A stretch of DNA of 64,000 nt from Labyrinthula sp. Ha (lineage: Eukaryota; Sar; Bigyra; Labyrinthulida; Labyrinthulaceae), in assembly GCA_015227615.1 (NCBI GenBank), contig JAALGZ010000003.1, forward strand, positions 248,001 to 312,000, in the 5' to 3' direction. Below, one piece after another: positions 48,250 through 59,684 of this stretch (its first letter is position 1; every line of letters begins with the position of its first letter). The notes below the pieces were generated by a model that worked only from the letters and a program-made list of their open reading frames with translations, was not told where the DNA came from and made no database searches. A program made the position numbers and the translations under genes.

Positions 48250-49150
48250 GTTTAACATTATAGCTGCAAACCTACAGGCTTCCAATCACTTGCCAAGTTA
48301 TTCTTCTTCGCAAATAATTCCATTTTTCTAGCACCTTTCTTGAGTTTAGAGTCAATTAACTCTTTAGAGTAATGCGGCTTTCTACAATTTCCCAATACAG
48401 GTAATAATACGCATTCTTTTCCAAAGTTAATACTTAGCATTGCTTCAGGGAGTTCTCCAACTTTCCCAAATATCAACTCTTCCATGCACTTTTGTGTCAG
48501 CAGCCCTAAACTTGACCTCAACTTACCCACTTTTGTGGTTTTTATCCATACAATCCTGTCCAAATATTCAATATTCTGCTGCTTAAACATTTCTAAAACA
48601 ACATTTTTTTCGAAGTAATAGTCCAGACAGCTACCAAGGTATTAGCCACAGCTTTTCCCAACGGTTGGTTGGTAATTTCATAATCGCTTAGTGTTCCAAA
48701 CTGATTAGCAAGTCCTCGAGTTGGATTGGGTCCACACCATGAATGTGGTGGGTCCATCAACAGAACGTCAACCCGCTCCTGGTTATTCTCCAAAAAAAAT
48801 CTAACGTCCTGAACCACTTTAATCGAAACTGCAGGTTGAATACAATAAGCTTTCTTAATAAATTTGTGCTTCAACCAAAATAAGTTGCTAATGTATTCAT
48901 CCGAAGAAAATTCAATCTCAGGCACGTTAGACTTATTCAACTGTTTCAATTTCACAACAGCCTTCAATTTATGGCTTATTTCATATAAATATTTTATAAG
49001 CACTTTCTTCTCAATGTAATAATGACGAGCTTCGACTAATTTCTTTTCCCACTTAGGCAATTCAGCAACGACATCACGTTTAGCTACCGGTGGATATATA
49101 TTGTCCAGATCTTCACCCAAACACAGTTTCATTACATAATTTCTCAACCC
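48250..49150 (-). other. MT-A70-family adenine-N6 methyltransferase region inside the LTR element (fossil)
   Basis: Between integrase and the 3' LTR lies a stretch whose translation shows MT-A70 hallmarks: a DPP-type catalytic motif after VDVLLM, a TLSDYEI block (family T..EI), AVWTITSKK (family LfLWvTn), IVWIKTTKVGKL (family WvKt...G), EELIFGKVGE (family E.ilvg..G), the KPHYSKELI block (family KPde.y..i), MELFAKK (family ElFaR) and DWKPVG (family GW..wG). The family includes METTL3/METTL14/METTL4, which methylate adenine N6 in RNA or DNA. About 100 charged residues precede the catalytic part. It is broken like the rest of the element. Target (RNA or DNA) cannot be told from sequence. Confidence 0.75.
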
Positions 49151-49189
49151 TTCGTATTCTTCTACATCATATTACTGCAGAACTTGATA

Positions 49190-51160
49190 CTCATTAGCTT
49201 TTTTTCAATTTGAAATGCATCTGGTGGTATTTTAACATAGTCAAGAATCTTTCCAATCTAACTAACTTAGAGGAGCCAAGCGTCTTTCTCACATAGTACG
49301 CGCAACCATATGCCTTCATATTCTTCTTGCGAACCTCCACGAGATCCAAATGCATCCTTAGGTAACTTCTTACCGCTTGTTTACCACTCAACTTTTTTAT
49401 CGTTTCATAAAGTTGCTGATGATTTTTACACGGAAGGTGTCTTGCATATTCTTCAAAGCTCCCAAAAGTGTATTTTCTGACACACTGACGCGATAACTCC
49501 TTCTCAATTTTCGGCCAACCCACTTTAAATACAGCCTCATCATCAACTGGTACAATAACCAGGTCACAATCAACTCCAACCGAGCTTACTTCAACCACAT
49601 TTATCGTAGCTGCAGTAACTAAATCAAATAATCTTGACAGCATTAGTAGTGTCTCTTTAGGCAATGGAGATGTTAGACTTTTTAAATATTCCATTGCTAC
49701 ATCTGGGAGATCCTCAGCTATCATCACAACTGGTTCCAAAGTTTTATCACATTCTTGGTTAAATCCTCGCCACCAAACCCTCACTTCTATCTGCTTCCTA
49801 CGCTTTCTCAAACCACACAACTCTTTAACTTCCAATTTACCAGCATCATTGAGATAAACTGCTTTCGTAGCAGCGTTAGCTAGGAACGTGGAGGGAGCGA
49901 AAAACATCAGCCTTGCTGCATGAACCTCAAACTCATCTCCATCTAACGAACGAATTAAATAAACATGTTCACTGCAAATCTTCACTACTTCATAGGGTCC
50001 AACCCATTGAGGTTTTTCCTTCTCATATTTAACTGACTTGCTCATCATCACATATTCTCCAGTCGTAAAATTAAGCACTCCTGTCTTTACATTAGCGTTG
50101 TATCTTGCGTTCTGGACCCCCTTATGTGTGTGGCGTATTTAAAAGAGCGAACCTGATATTTTTCCAATTTAACCATTAGTTCTTCCACCAAAGTATTCAA
50201 ATCCTTCAATTTCTCTTTGGAAAAATCTAAGTCCATCCGTTTGCCAATACCATTTTTACCTTGCTCTTTGCCCATGAATATTTAACAAGGAGTTAGATTT
50301 TCCCTTGAACGCATTGGGTTAGCATTTAAGAAATATTACACCCTATCAACCACATCCGGCCAACTCTTACTGGGCAATCCAACTTCAGATAGTAGAAATC
50401 TAAGATGTTTCAAAATACTTCTATTCTGTGCTTCAGTGCCACCATTCGTGTACGGTGCATACGCACAAGTAACATAATGAGTACCATCACTCTGCTTCAA
50501 AAATAAATCCATCATCTGGTTCATAAAATGTGAACCCTGATCAGAAACCAATAGGAAATTATCATTTAATTCACAAAAACTATGAAACTTCCATAGTATT
50601 CTCACTAAGTTTTCAGCATTGGCTGATTGACAATGTAATAACACTGTTACACGAGATAGTGAATCAATCAACGTCAGCAAATAACCTTCCCTTTTACTAA
50701 GATACAAGTAACCAGACAATAGAATTTGTCTTGTTTTAGTCGCCTATTTCGTTAGGTTATATGGTCTCTTGACTAAATGAACAGCTTTTTAAAAGTGTAA
50801 ACACTGTCTTCTAAACTTGAGCTACATCGTTTTGAAAACCTCTTTTAAATCAACTGAGTATAGAGCATAAGAATTTGTCAACCAATTCTTTTCCACTTCC
50901 TTTGCCCATGATTGAAACGAAGATGACTATGTATCACAGAAGGTAAAATAAAACTCCTTGTCAGAATAATTTTATTTTTATTTTCCAAAATCTTATTCAA
51001 TATCTTTTTTAAATCCTTTTCTTGTAGCTTCTTGACATATAATTCATCCATTACCGGCCAAACTGTTAAACTTGAAGGAGATCTCCAAGATATATAACTT
51101 TCATCAAGTTTTCTAAAATAGTCTTCCGGCTCTAGCATGGTTTCCGCTGCAAACATTTCT
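49190..51160 (-). other. integrase region of the LTR element (fossil)
   Basis: The N-terminal zinc-binding-like region lies near 50.9-51.15 kb. The catalytic core near 50.35-50.7 kb is recognisable from TLIDSLSR (first Asp) and VSDQGSHF (second Asp) followed by an APYTNGGTEAQNR block. The C-terminal part with a GPY/F-like module (WVGPYEVV) lies near 49.9-50.0 kb, followed by an extended tail of unknown function to about 49.2 kb. Fossil; broken. Confidence 0.85.
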
Positions 51161-51299
51161 ACAGTAGATACTTTATATTCAGGATTTAGCCATCTAGACA
51201 GGATATCTGCAGCCAGATTTCACTTTCCTTCTATATGGAAAACTTCCAATGCGATCCGCTGGAACGTTAAACCCCAATGAGTTAGCTTCTCTGTATAAG

Positions 51300-52650
51300 C
51301 TTTCTTAGAACAGAGCTGCGGGTTTAAAATAAAAACCAAGTTTTTTATGATCCGTAAATAAGATCTTCCTTTTGAAGTTACCATTTAGCATGTATGCGAA
51401 CTTTCGGTTCGCTTCAATAACAGGAAACAACTCTTTAATGCTTATATGCCTATCCAATTGGCTGCCTTTAAAAGATCCAGAAGACATCGCAACAACATAA
51501 ACACTCGTCAAAATAGGATTCTTTAAATGTATTTCTTCATCAGTCTGACAAATATAATAACTCCAAAATCTCTCACTTGCGTCTACAAGTATTACTATAT
51601 CTTTCCGTGGATCATAATAACCAAGAGTTGTATGAAGACTATCTTCTAGTAGTTCAATGAACCTGTTGTAGGCATCTTTGAAAGTGTCAGTCCATTTAAT
51701 AGGAATCCTTTTGCGTTCCAACAACTTAATCTTCCCAGTTATCTTACTGTCTATCGTAATTAAGGTTTCCACCTTTGAAAACCCCGGTAGAACTCCTGCA
51801 ATCCAGTTGATTGCAAAGATCATCTGAGCTAATTCATATGTACATTGGGGACATTTCCTGTTTATGAGGTCTTTAACATAAGAATCGTCAAGTGTATGAC
51901 CCTTTTGAGTGAGTTTATGTCCACAAAATACATCGTTGTCGTTTATAAACTGGCACTTATCAATATTTAAATGCAAATTCTTGCGTTTTATTCCCTCTAA
52001 AAGTTTCGTGTTTTGTTGTAAAATTCTTGAATCGTATCTCCTAAAAGAACAGTATCATCAATCCACTGTAAAGCTTTGGTAAAAAATAGTTGTGGTGACT
52101 TGAGGACCTCACGAATAATAAGCTCACTAAAGAACGAAGGGGTGTTGCACCAACCTTGCGGTGTACCTAAAAATTTATAACAAAGACCCCACGGCGTATT
52201 GAAAGTAAATAAGGGTTGACTTTTTTTATCTGTAGGCAAATATTCAAAACCTGAGAGTAGGTCGTATTGTCCAAAAAAACAAAGAACCCGCGCTTTACCC
52301 AATTGGCTCTCTATATTCAGCAAAGTGAAATCTATCTTTTTGTCACCACATTCAAGGGACGAAAATCCACTACAAAACTGTACTTCTTTTGTCCCGTCTT
52401 CGGAACGACCAAGCTCATCATAGAGTGGATCGGATTTTGATTTGAAGCAATAATTTTTGTTTCCAGCATCTTGTCGATACGTAAACGAAGAAAGTCTTCT
52501 TTTTCTGAACCCTTAGGACGTGATTTTCTGATACCAACGTCAGCATTTGGAAGAAGCGTGCACTTGATCGGCTTTAATGTTGATATCCTAGTTGGACTCA
52601 AATCGTCACCAAAAGCTTCCAAGTTATTCAAAAATAGCTTCAGGATTTTC
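51300..52650 (-). other. reverse transcriptase and RNase H region of the LTR element (fossil)
   Basis: Reverse transcriptase blocks are visible: VDFRPLN, LGTPQGWCNTPS and the active-site-type WIDDTVLL. The RNase H part is recognisable from ILVDASERFW. Order and wording are those of Ty3/gypsy pol. Fossil; broken. Confidence 0.88.
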
Positions 52651-52715
52651 TCCTTCCACTGATCGTTCGGGTATTTATCCTTATTTTGATTCGCCTTATC
52701 TTGTAGAACACGTCG

Positions 52716-54350
52716 TTACCTCAAAACATCCTCTTCAACTTTTACATCCAGATTACCTTCAATGTCCAAATCATCATCCGCAAAAGCATCTTCTTGCGGT
52801 TCAAAGGTAACAGCTTCATCCATAAAGAGAACTCTTCTTTTTATAATATAGCCTTCTTTCTCAGACTGCGGAACCTCCGCCCCCATGATTTGGATATCAA
52901 GGTCTTTCTGATTTTTATTCTTGGATGGAGTAAAGTAGGATATCAACCAGTCGCTTAACTCACAAGTTGACTTCTTAGTTTCCAGCTGAGTGGCGTTAAC
53001 TTCAATAGGGTCAGTCTGCTTGGTCTTAATCTTATCAAACAACATCTGCATTGGGTGCATCCCATGTCTTTCCAGTACATCCAACCCAATAAACAACTTC
53101 TTCCACAACTTCACACCCTCAACTAGTAAACACTTCACCGGGCCCAAATCATATTGTACTAGCCCATTTATGACCACAGTAGGCCTAATAACTCCTACTA
53201 GAAGCACCTCATGGAAACAACCATTGGCTACTTTACACGCGTAGACTCTTCAACTGGAAAAACTTTCTCACACATCTTCTCAACTAACCAACACGGTGCC
53301 GCAGTGATGCCTGCTCCAGAGTCCAATAATCCATCTACCAACAACTCCTCTCCTTTGCATCTTAAACTCATTTTCCCGTCACATTTGCATCTAACCGTAG
53401 GCAAAACCGAAGGCTCGGTCGTGGATAGGTCCACGTCGACGTAATTGGTTTCAACATCTCTACGTGTGGCTATATTCTCAGATGGTTTTTCCTTATTTCT
53501 TAGCTTAGATTCCCGCTGTTCTACTCGTTTTTCCTGGAACTCCATCCTTCGCTTATCCATGATATCTTCAGCAGGTCGTGGCAACGGAGACGATACATCT
53601 TTACCATCTCTTTTTGCATTTTTTTTAATAAAGCATCTCTTCTCTGGATGACCATAAATATGAAAAAATAAGCAGGGTTCGTACACATTAGAATTGGTAG
53701 TGTTTGGTTTTGCAGAAATCGTGGGGGATGCAGTACAAGCTGAAATCTTCTTTGTTCGCTTCTCATGTAAATCATTGATAAAAGGTAAGCCTTTTTTCAT
53801 TACCTTGTGCACCATAGGGGGTGGTATGCATTGTAACACATAGCTTGGCAAGTTTTTATGATCCAACGCTAAGCGGCTCTGGCTTAAGCACAAGATCTTC
53901 ACTGCTGACCCAAAATATTTAGGTAATTTTTTTAGAGTCGCCAGCGCGATTTTCTTCTTAGATTTAGCGCAACTTGCTGGCATCGCGACAAGTAACTCTT
54001 TAACGTTGGTAAACATTATTGTCACCGTATCTTCCTCCCTCATTCCCACTTGGAAATCAATATTTTCGGTTATCATGGCGTCAGGCGCACCTAGATCCTG
54101 CTTACGAGCGTCATCCCTCAATACTTTTAGATGGGCGATTATATCATCATTGCTATTCGCTTTATCCAGCTGCTCAAACTGCTCAAAAAGCACTAAATAC
54201 AGTTTCTGCTTTAAATTAATACACTTTTGCTGCCTACTGGAGAGTCTCCTATATTGGATGATCATTCGTTCAATCTTCTTAGGGCACAATTTCTTCAGTA
54301 AGTCTACATCAAAATTGGGATCTGTTTCTTCCGGAAGCATAGGTTGCTGA
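52716..54350 (-). other. gag and protease region of the LTR element (fossil)
   Basis: A helical, Lys-rich capsid-like part comes first, then a nucleocapsid-like Cys/His patch (about 53.65 kb), then a retroviral-type aspartic protease with the DSGAG active-site loop near 53.3 kb. A second stretch (about 52.7-53.2 kb) links it to reverse transcriptase. Fossil; broken. Confidence 0.75.
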
Positions 54351-54473
54351 GCCCCTCGTAAGCCTCTTGTGACACTTGGACGGCTCTCAAAACTTGAGAT
54401 AGTTTCTCAAACAAATCAGAGAAATCTTTCTTACTCATCTCAATCTCACACAATTTAGCCCGATATTAATCAA

Positions 54474-54656
54474 TATTCGGCTTTTTTATAGTCTTGTAAT
54501 AACTTTGCAATAACTAGGACCCATACTAACTTGCACACTTGAGAAAATTCACTTAGGGAAAACTATTTTTATGACAGTTCCAAAAATTAACGGTTAAATT
54601 ATAGCAAAACGATGTACATGTCCAAACTAGGCAACTGCTATTACAACTGCAGAACA
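54474..54656 (-). repeat. 5' LTR of the Ty3/gypsy element
   Basis: 183 bp, paired with 48053-48234. GGAG at 54657-54660 is the target-site duplication. Confidence 0.9.
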
Positions 54657-54660
54657 GGAG

Positions 54661-57003
54661 AAACAAGAAAGGATTACTGAAACTCGAACAACATCATTAA
54701 CCCGATAAATTCATTTCAATATCTATTTTTAAATTATTTTTTCTAAATATTCTAGGCTATTCTTAATATTTGGACCAATCATAGCAAAATCATGCAGTTC
54801 TACTGATTCTAAGCATATTTAGTAGCATTAATGAAATCAACTCCTCTAGCGTGATTCGGAGGAATTAGTCTTCATACAAAAACCTAAATTCGCTTAGGAT
54901 ATAGTTTTTATCAATAATTTTGAGATTTAGTTGAGAAAAGTATTCCAAGGAACAGATATTTAGAGCGACCAGGTTCAACCGGGTGCTTATTTGAAATGAC
55001 AACTTTCTGTAGTAGCCTAGCTTGCTTAAGCCATTTATTCATATAATTCATTACTTAGAGAAATATTTAAACATAGTAATAACAGAGATTCATCAGAAAA
55101 TTAATATTATTGCACGGTGTAACAGAAAAACTTATTTAACTAAATTTGAGGTTAAGGAATGTTTCGATCCAGAAAATTCCAGGAAAATAAAAACACTCTA
55201 GAACTCGTGTTGATGAGTGTTTCTTGGGAATAAGATAGAGATAAACACTTTTAAAAAGATTGCTTATTAGCGTTATTTAATAGGGGATGAACTATTTGAA
55301 AGTATTTTTTCTCAAAGATAATAGCAAGAACGAAGTTGCCGTATTCCAATATCTTTGTTTGAGTATGGTAACTTCTTAGTGCTTTGTCTTTATCATTGAC
55401 TCCATTTAAAATTGTGTTTTAAAAAGATACCACCCACATCCATTAAATTCGGTGCTTTGATGTTTTATTCACCATATTCTTGTACCTGATCTGGTGACTA
55501 TACTATTATTAGAACCACTTTGTGTTTTATATCCAAGGTTGGGCAACTAAACTAAATTACAGAGGCAAAAGGAGTCTATCCATATGGTTTAATCGTTCTT
55601 ATCAAGTAGTAACCACTGGTGATAGATTCTTAAACAGTAAAACAGAGATAATACAAGTTGAAGTTTGTTAAACGAATATGAAACTTGGATGGCCAATGAA
55701 GCTACAAGATTAAGAATGTTCTAATGTAGATGATTTTTGTGTTTCCCTGCAATAGATCGTGTGCTGACAGCCGGGTTAAGCTGGTGAGCTGAATCCTTCA
55801 AACCAAGATATCAACTTTTTCAATATGGTAGTTTATTTAACTATCTTTCAAGTTTACCCCAGAATTATGCAATAAATTCTGTGCAACAAAGGAAGTTTTC
55901 AACCTCTAGGGTATAAAGATTCGTCTTTATAAATCTTTCATAATATGGTGTATTAATCCTTTTCATCTAGAACTTGGATAAAATAGCGATGCTTTACGTG
56001 GTACACATTCTCCTATAGTTATATAGCCATCAAAATATAAATTCATCATAATGAAAATCAAAATTATCTTGAAGTTGCTGTAAGACTCTTAGAGCCATCA
56101 AAGAATGAAACTGAAATCTTTTATAACAAGAGTGATTATAGAAGTATTACTTTTTCGCTATATTATAACTCACCTGGTTGCGATAGAAACAAGTTAGAAG
56201 GCTAGTAACATTAAGAATCATCTAAGAAAAACATGGAGTATTCAGAAACTACCCAAACTAAAAAAATTGTATGTGCTATTATTAGGCTAGAGGTTAGTTT
56301 TGATTAAATTCTATAGAGTTCTGTTGAAATAAAGTGTTTTAATGTAAAGACATATTATTTCCATGTATCCTTTCGTATCTCATATTCAAGATGTAATAGC
56401 AGGGTAGTATCCCTAAATCATGGTATGCATTCATGTAATTTAATATAAGAAGAGTGTTAGCAACATATAACTTCTACTGCAACCATTGGTTAGTCCATAA
56501 CAGTGCATTCCGCAGGACTTTGAGTATTCATATTTTATATCTAAATTTGGCTCACTTTGTAAAACATTTACCTTTCTAGAAAGATGTAAGTACTGTAATA
56601 TTTATAGCATGTCTCATAACGAAAATAGATTATGGCAACTTAGCCTGCTGGGTTTTGGGTTAAGCATTTGGAGGTGGTGAACTATAATCTGGAAACCATA
56701 TCATCAAGTTGAAGCCATCACATGTATCTCTTATATAATGGGATTCATGGCAGTGTTCAACAATCAAAATATTTTGGCACAATATTTTGTTGAACTACTT
56801 ATCTCTTCCCTACTGTTGCCAAATTTACTCTCCAACTTTTTCTTAGTATTCAAAATGAAACGTCTCTCCATTTATAAGCTTTCTTTACAAGTAACGTTGA
56901 ATATGAAAACCACTCCAAACTTTCATTTTTTTGGGGGGCCTACTTGGAGGGTGGAAACCTTTCAGTTTTGTAAGGAGGACATAACTGATCCAAAGCCCTT
57001 TTT
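54661..57003. other. gene-free stretch
   Basis: No gene, RNA or bounded repeat recognised. The open frame at 56738-57022 has no domain and partly overlaps the tRNA-like relic. Confidence 0.45.
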
Positions 57004-57090
57004 TGCATCGTGTGGGACTTGAACCCACTAATCCAGTTCTCGGAACGTCTTCTTGCCATGGCACTGATAACTTGAGCTACTAACCAACAC
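57004..57090 (-). other. tRNA-like sequence (Pol III box A and box B), probably a tRNA relic or SINE head
   Basis: Read on the minus strand, TAGCTCAAG...CAGTG resembles box A and GGTTCAAGTCC is a near-perfect box B, flanked by a 5-bp T-stem (GTGGG/CCCAC). The acceptor arms pair only weakly, with several G-U pairs and a mismatch. The D-stem has a mismatch, the anticodon arm cannot be folded convincingly, and no T-run follows the 3' end, where the sequence is A-rich. A working tRNA is therefore unlikely; a pseudogene or the 5' head of a tRNA-derived SINE is more likely. I assign no isotype. Confidence 0.45.
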
Positions 57091-58271
57091 TTCTAATCCC
57101 CTGAAAGGCAATAACAAGACTTGCTTGATATTGTCGAATTCAAGATCAACCCAGTAGTACTAATGTTTTCGGAGCATAACCAAGAGGTAAACTAGTCACT
57201 GCCCTATTCTACATTTATATGTAACACTATATGCACAGGTTTAGCTGCATTCCAACTTGGCATCAGAGTTGATAAAATATTTAAACAATTGGTTGATAAC
57301 TGCTTTGATCCTCAATATTAACAAGAAAACTAGGTTTTCGAAACTTTTATTTAATTTTTATTTTGTTCTGACAGTAACTTGTATGATCACAAATCAATGA
57401 AAGCAGTATTTTCAATATAAATGGCCATCAGTAAGAAACATGCTGTCAAGAAACTTTATACTAAATTGGCAAGAAATCAAACCTGACCCCTAACTGCAAC
57501 CAAGGATTTAATTCAGGAACACCCTCGAAGATATCATAAGTGTTGCTAATTTATTTCATAACAGATTTTTTCCCAGTGTAAGCAGTGGACAGAGATGCCA
57601 TACAATTTTTTCTCGCAGCATATGAGTTCATTACAAACAAGGACCAGTTGAACCCAGAACATCTGTCAAACGGCATAGGTATCATGTAGCAAAAAGAAAG
57701 TGTAATTAGAGCACTGACCGAAAGTAATATGCTCAAACTTTATTATGGATGTAACATCTACAGAATTTCACTAAAAGTTCAGGAACAAAATTATATCGCC
57801 CATGACGTCAAATCATAACAGTTCTTTGACGCTACCTTACTATCACTAACAATGAGTTCAAATTTTCAAACTTACTCTAAATTATTGAATATTGCTTAAA
57901 CTAAAAACATGAATAATGATATTTTGATTATGTTGTCGTAGTTTTAAGCATAACTATTCAGGATTTTGTTTCTGCAATTTTTTTGCAATACTTTTCGCTA
58001 ACTCACTACCAACACATAGCTCATTGTGATAGCTGAATCAAAACTCAATGGCGAAGTTAAATATGTAAACAGGTGCTAAGACGATGGGTTTCTGCAGGGT
58101 TGAGATTCAGGAAATGGAAAATGACTGAGGAAAGTTTTCTAAACCGCAATCCTGAGTTTCTGATTAAATTATCTAGGCGAACACGTATCCCAAAAAAACA
58201 AACTAAATTATCTCAATGCAGCATTACCACACCCCTTCAAAACTACACGACCAAATTCATAACTCGACATC
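57091..58271. other. gene-free stretch upstream of the small membrane-protein gene
   Basis: No gene seen. The open frame at 58073-58300 overlaps the real start at 58272 in another frame and is chance. Confidence 0.45.
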
Positions 58272-58701
58272 ATGGAAAAATCAGTACAAAGCGTCTTTGA
58301 CAGTATTAAGAGCGAATATGATAACTCTGAATTGAAAGGCCTATTTAAATCTGCAGACCCCTCTCAGTTCTTTTCATTTGGTGGGAAAATATTTAAATCA
58401 GATTCACAAACGTATCCTATTTATACTTCTTTTATTCACTCATAGCAAAGGCTCCAAAGGATTCGGGTTAATTGCCCTAACTGGTATTTTTCTGACTTCT
58501 GTTGGTGTTGGTGGATACCTTTACCAAAACGAAAAAACTAGAAGTCTTGTGATTAAGGAAGCAAAGAAGTTGTTTGAGACAATCAAGAAAAAGTTGCTTC
58601 AAGTAAAGCGACAGGGTGAAGAAGCAGTCGAGAAAGCAGCCGTGAATATAAAGTTAAAAGAAAAAGAAGCTCCAAAGAAGAAAAGATTTGGTTTTTTTTA
58701 A
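58272..58701 (+). CDS. small single-span membrane protein (131 aa), two exons, unrecognised
   Basis: Exon 1 is 58272-58411 and exon 2 is 58446-58701, over a 34-nt GT-AG intron (58412-58445). The joined frame is exactly 132 codons with stop. Residues 1-48 are polar (MEKSVQSVFDSIKSEYD...). One hydrophobic helix rich in Gly follows (about 51-72, GLIALTGIFLTSVGVGGYLY). The C-terminal half is a strongly basic amphipathic helix (KKLFETIKKKLLQVKRQ) ending KKKRFGF. I do not recognise a family. A tail-facing-cytosol or inner-mitochondrial-membrane protein would fit the layout. The coding signal is the clean frame across the intron and the regular heptad-like second half. The Nudix gene follows 156 bp downstream on the same strand. 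Confidence 0.7.
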
Positions 58702-58857
58702 GCGTGCTGCACAATTTTAAACTTAACACGTATATTCCTCACCTTTCTTGTTTTTTCTTGTTGCTCTGTATCTCCAACGTTGAGAAAAACCTTTTATTTT
58801 CTTTCTTTCTTCAACCTTCTTCCATTTTTAACGTCTAGTTTGATTATAAGGATACTC

Positions 58858-59626
58858 ATGAAAATTTTTTTGGAAAACAGTATTCGAAAAAAGTCGGAAA
58901 AAAGAGCTTGCGTTGCACTGCTCTTGCGCCCAGAGGTGTTAAATAGCTACAACACTGTTGAAAACATTCAACCGAAGGATATTTTTGAGTTTGAAGCCTT
59001 TTTTATTCTCCGAGCTAAGAATCCAGGCGACAGGTGGAGTGGTCATGTGTATTCCCGTCTCTCTTGTTTTATTTCAGGGCTTTTCCAGGGGGAAGACAAG
59101 AGGAGAAAGATGGAAATGATGACTTGAAAACGTGTATCCGAGAAGTTGAAGAAGAAGTAAATATCAGAATCGAGGAGGAATTTAATCTTTTGGGGAGTCT
59201 AGACGATTTACAAGTTATTCAAGGTGAAAGTCCGCTTTCTGTATTTTCTAGAAGTAATTTTCCTGTTTTTAGGTTAGGTGTTTTATATTTCTGGAAAAGG
59301 AAAATAGTACACGAAATTATCAGAAATATATAGAGTTAGCCCAGGGTGAAGTTGCAGCTTGTGGGTTTACTTCCATCTCAAAGTTTCTTGATCACGATAG
59401 ATTCTACAGATTTCAACATCCTCACGTTCCAGGAGTAGAATTTGGAGGATTTACATTGGAAATGAACTCTTTATGGACAGCGACAAATGTTTCAGGCGAT
59501 CAAATTGTAGATAAATTTGTTCTATGGGGACTTACGTTTACCTTATGGCGACAACTCTTTGTTGAAAAATTGCATTTGATAAATGACTTTTTTATTGCCC
59601 CTGAAAGAATAGGACCAAAACTTTAA
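58858..59626 (+). CDS. Nudix hydrolase, three exons
   Basis: Exons 58858-59048, 59078-59272 and 59308-59626 are joined over introns of 29 nt (59049-59077) and 35 nt (59273-59307), giving 234 aa. Splicing of the first intron produces GDRWSGHVAFPGGRQEE, a conserved block immediately before the Nudix box, and the box continues with REVEEEVNI (family REUxEExGU, which coordinates Mg2+). The second join restores NYQKYIELAQGEVAACGF, a typical post-box segment. The exact second junction is my best fit; the 3' acceptor could lie a few bases further on. Nudix enzymes cleave nucleoside diphosphates linked to another moiety. The GDRWSGHVAxPGG wording resembles a eukaryotic subgroup related to CoA/NUDT7-8-type hydrolases, but the substrate is not decided. 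ATG 58858 is the first in frame. Stop is 58 bp from that of the convergent methionine aminopeptidase. Confidence 0.88.
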
Positions 59627-59684
59627 CTTCAACGCTTGAATGAAGTTTAAGCTGAGGATTAAAAAAGAGATGGGATAGAGAAGT

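Larger units (their letters stand above)
48053..54656 (-). mobile_element. Ty3/gypsy LTR retrotransposon (fossil) carrying an MT-A70-like methyltransferase
   Basis: This is a 6.6-kb LTR element read from right to left. It is flanked by 182-183 bp LTRs that are about 90% alike by eye, and by a 4-bp duplication (GGAG at 48049-48052 and 54657-54660). Part order is gag, aspartic protease, reverse transcriptase, RNase H, integrase, then an extra methyltransferase region before the 3' LTR. Integrase after RNase H places it in Ty3/gypsy (Metaviridae). A purine-rich tract adjoins the 3' LTR. The element is broken at about ten places, so it is a fossil. The LTR divergence indicates a fairly old insertion, but the parts are still easy to recognise. 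It sits upstream of the RS-rich gene in the same orientation. Confidence 0.93.

Noticed and set aside
57004-57090. Functional tRNA gene
   Set aside because: Poor acceptor and D-stem pairing, no convincing anticodon arm and no terminator T-run.
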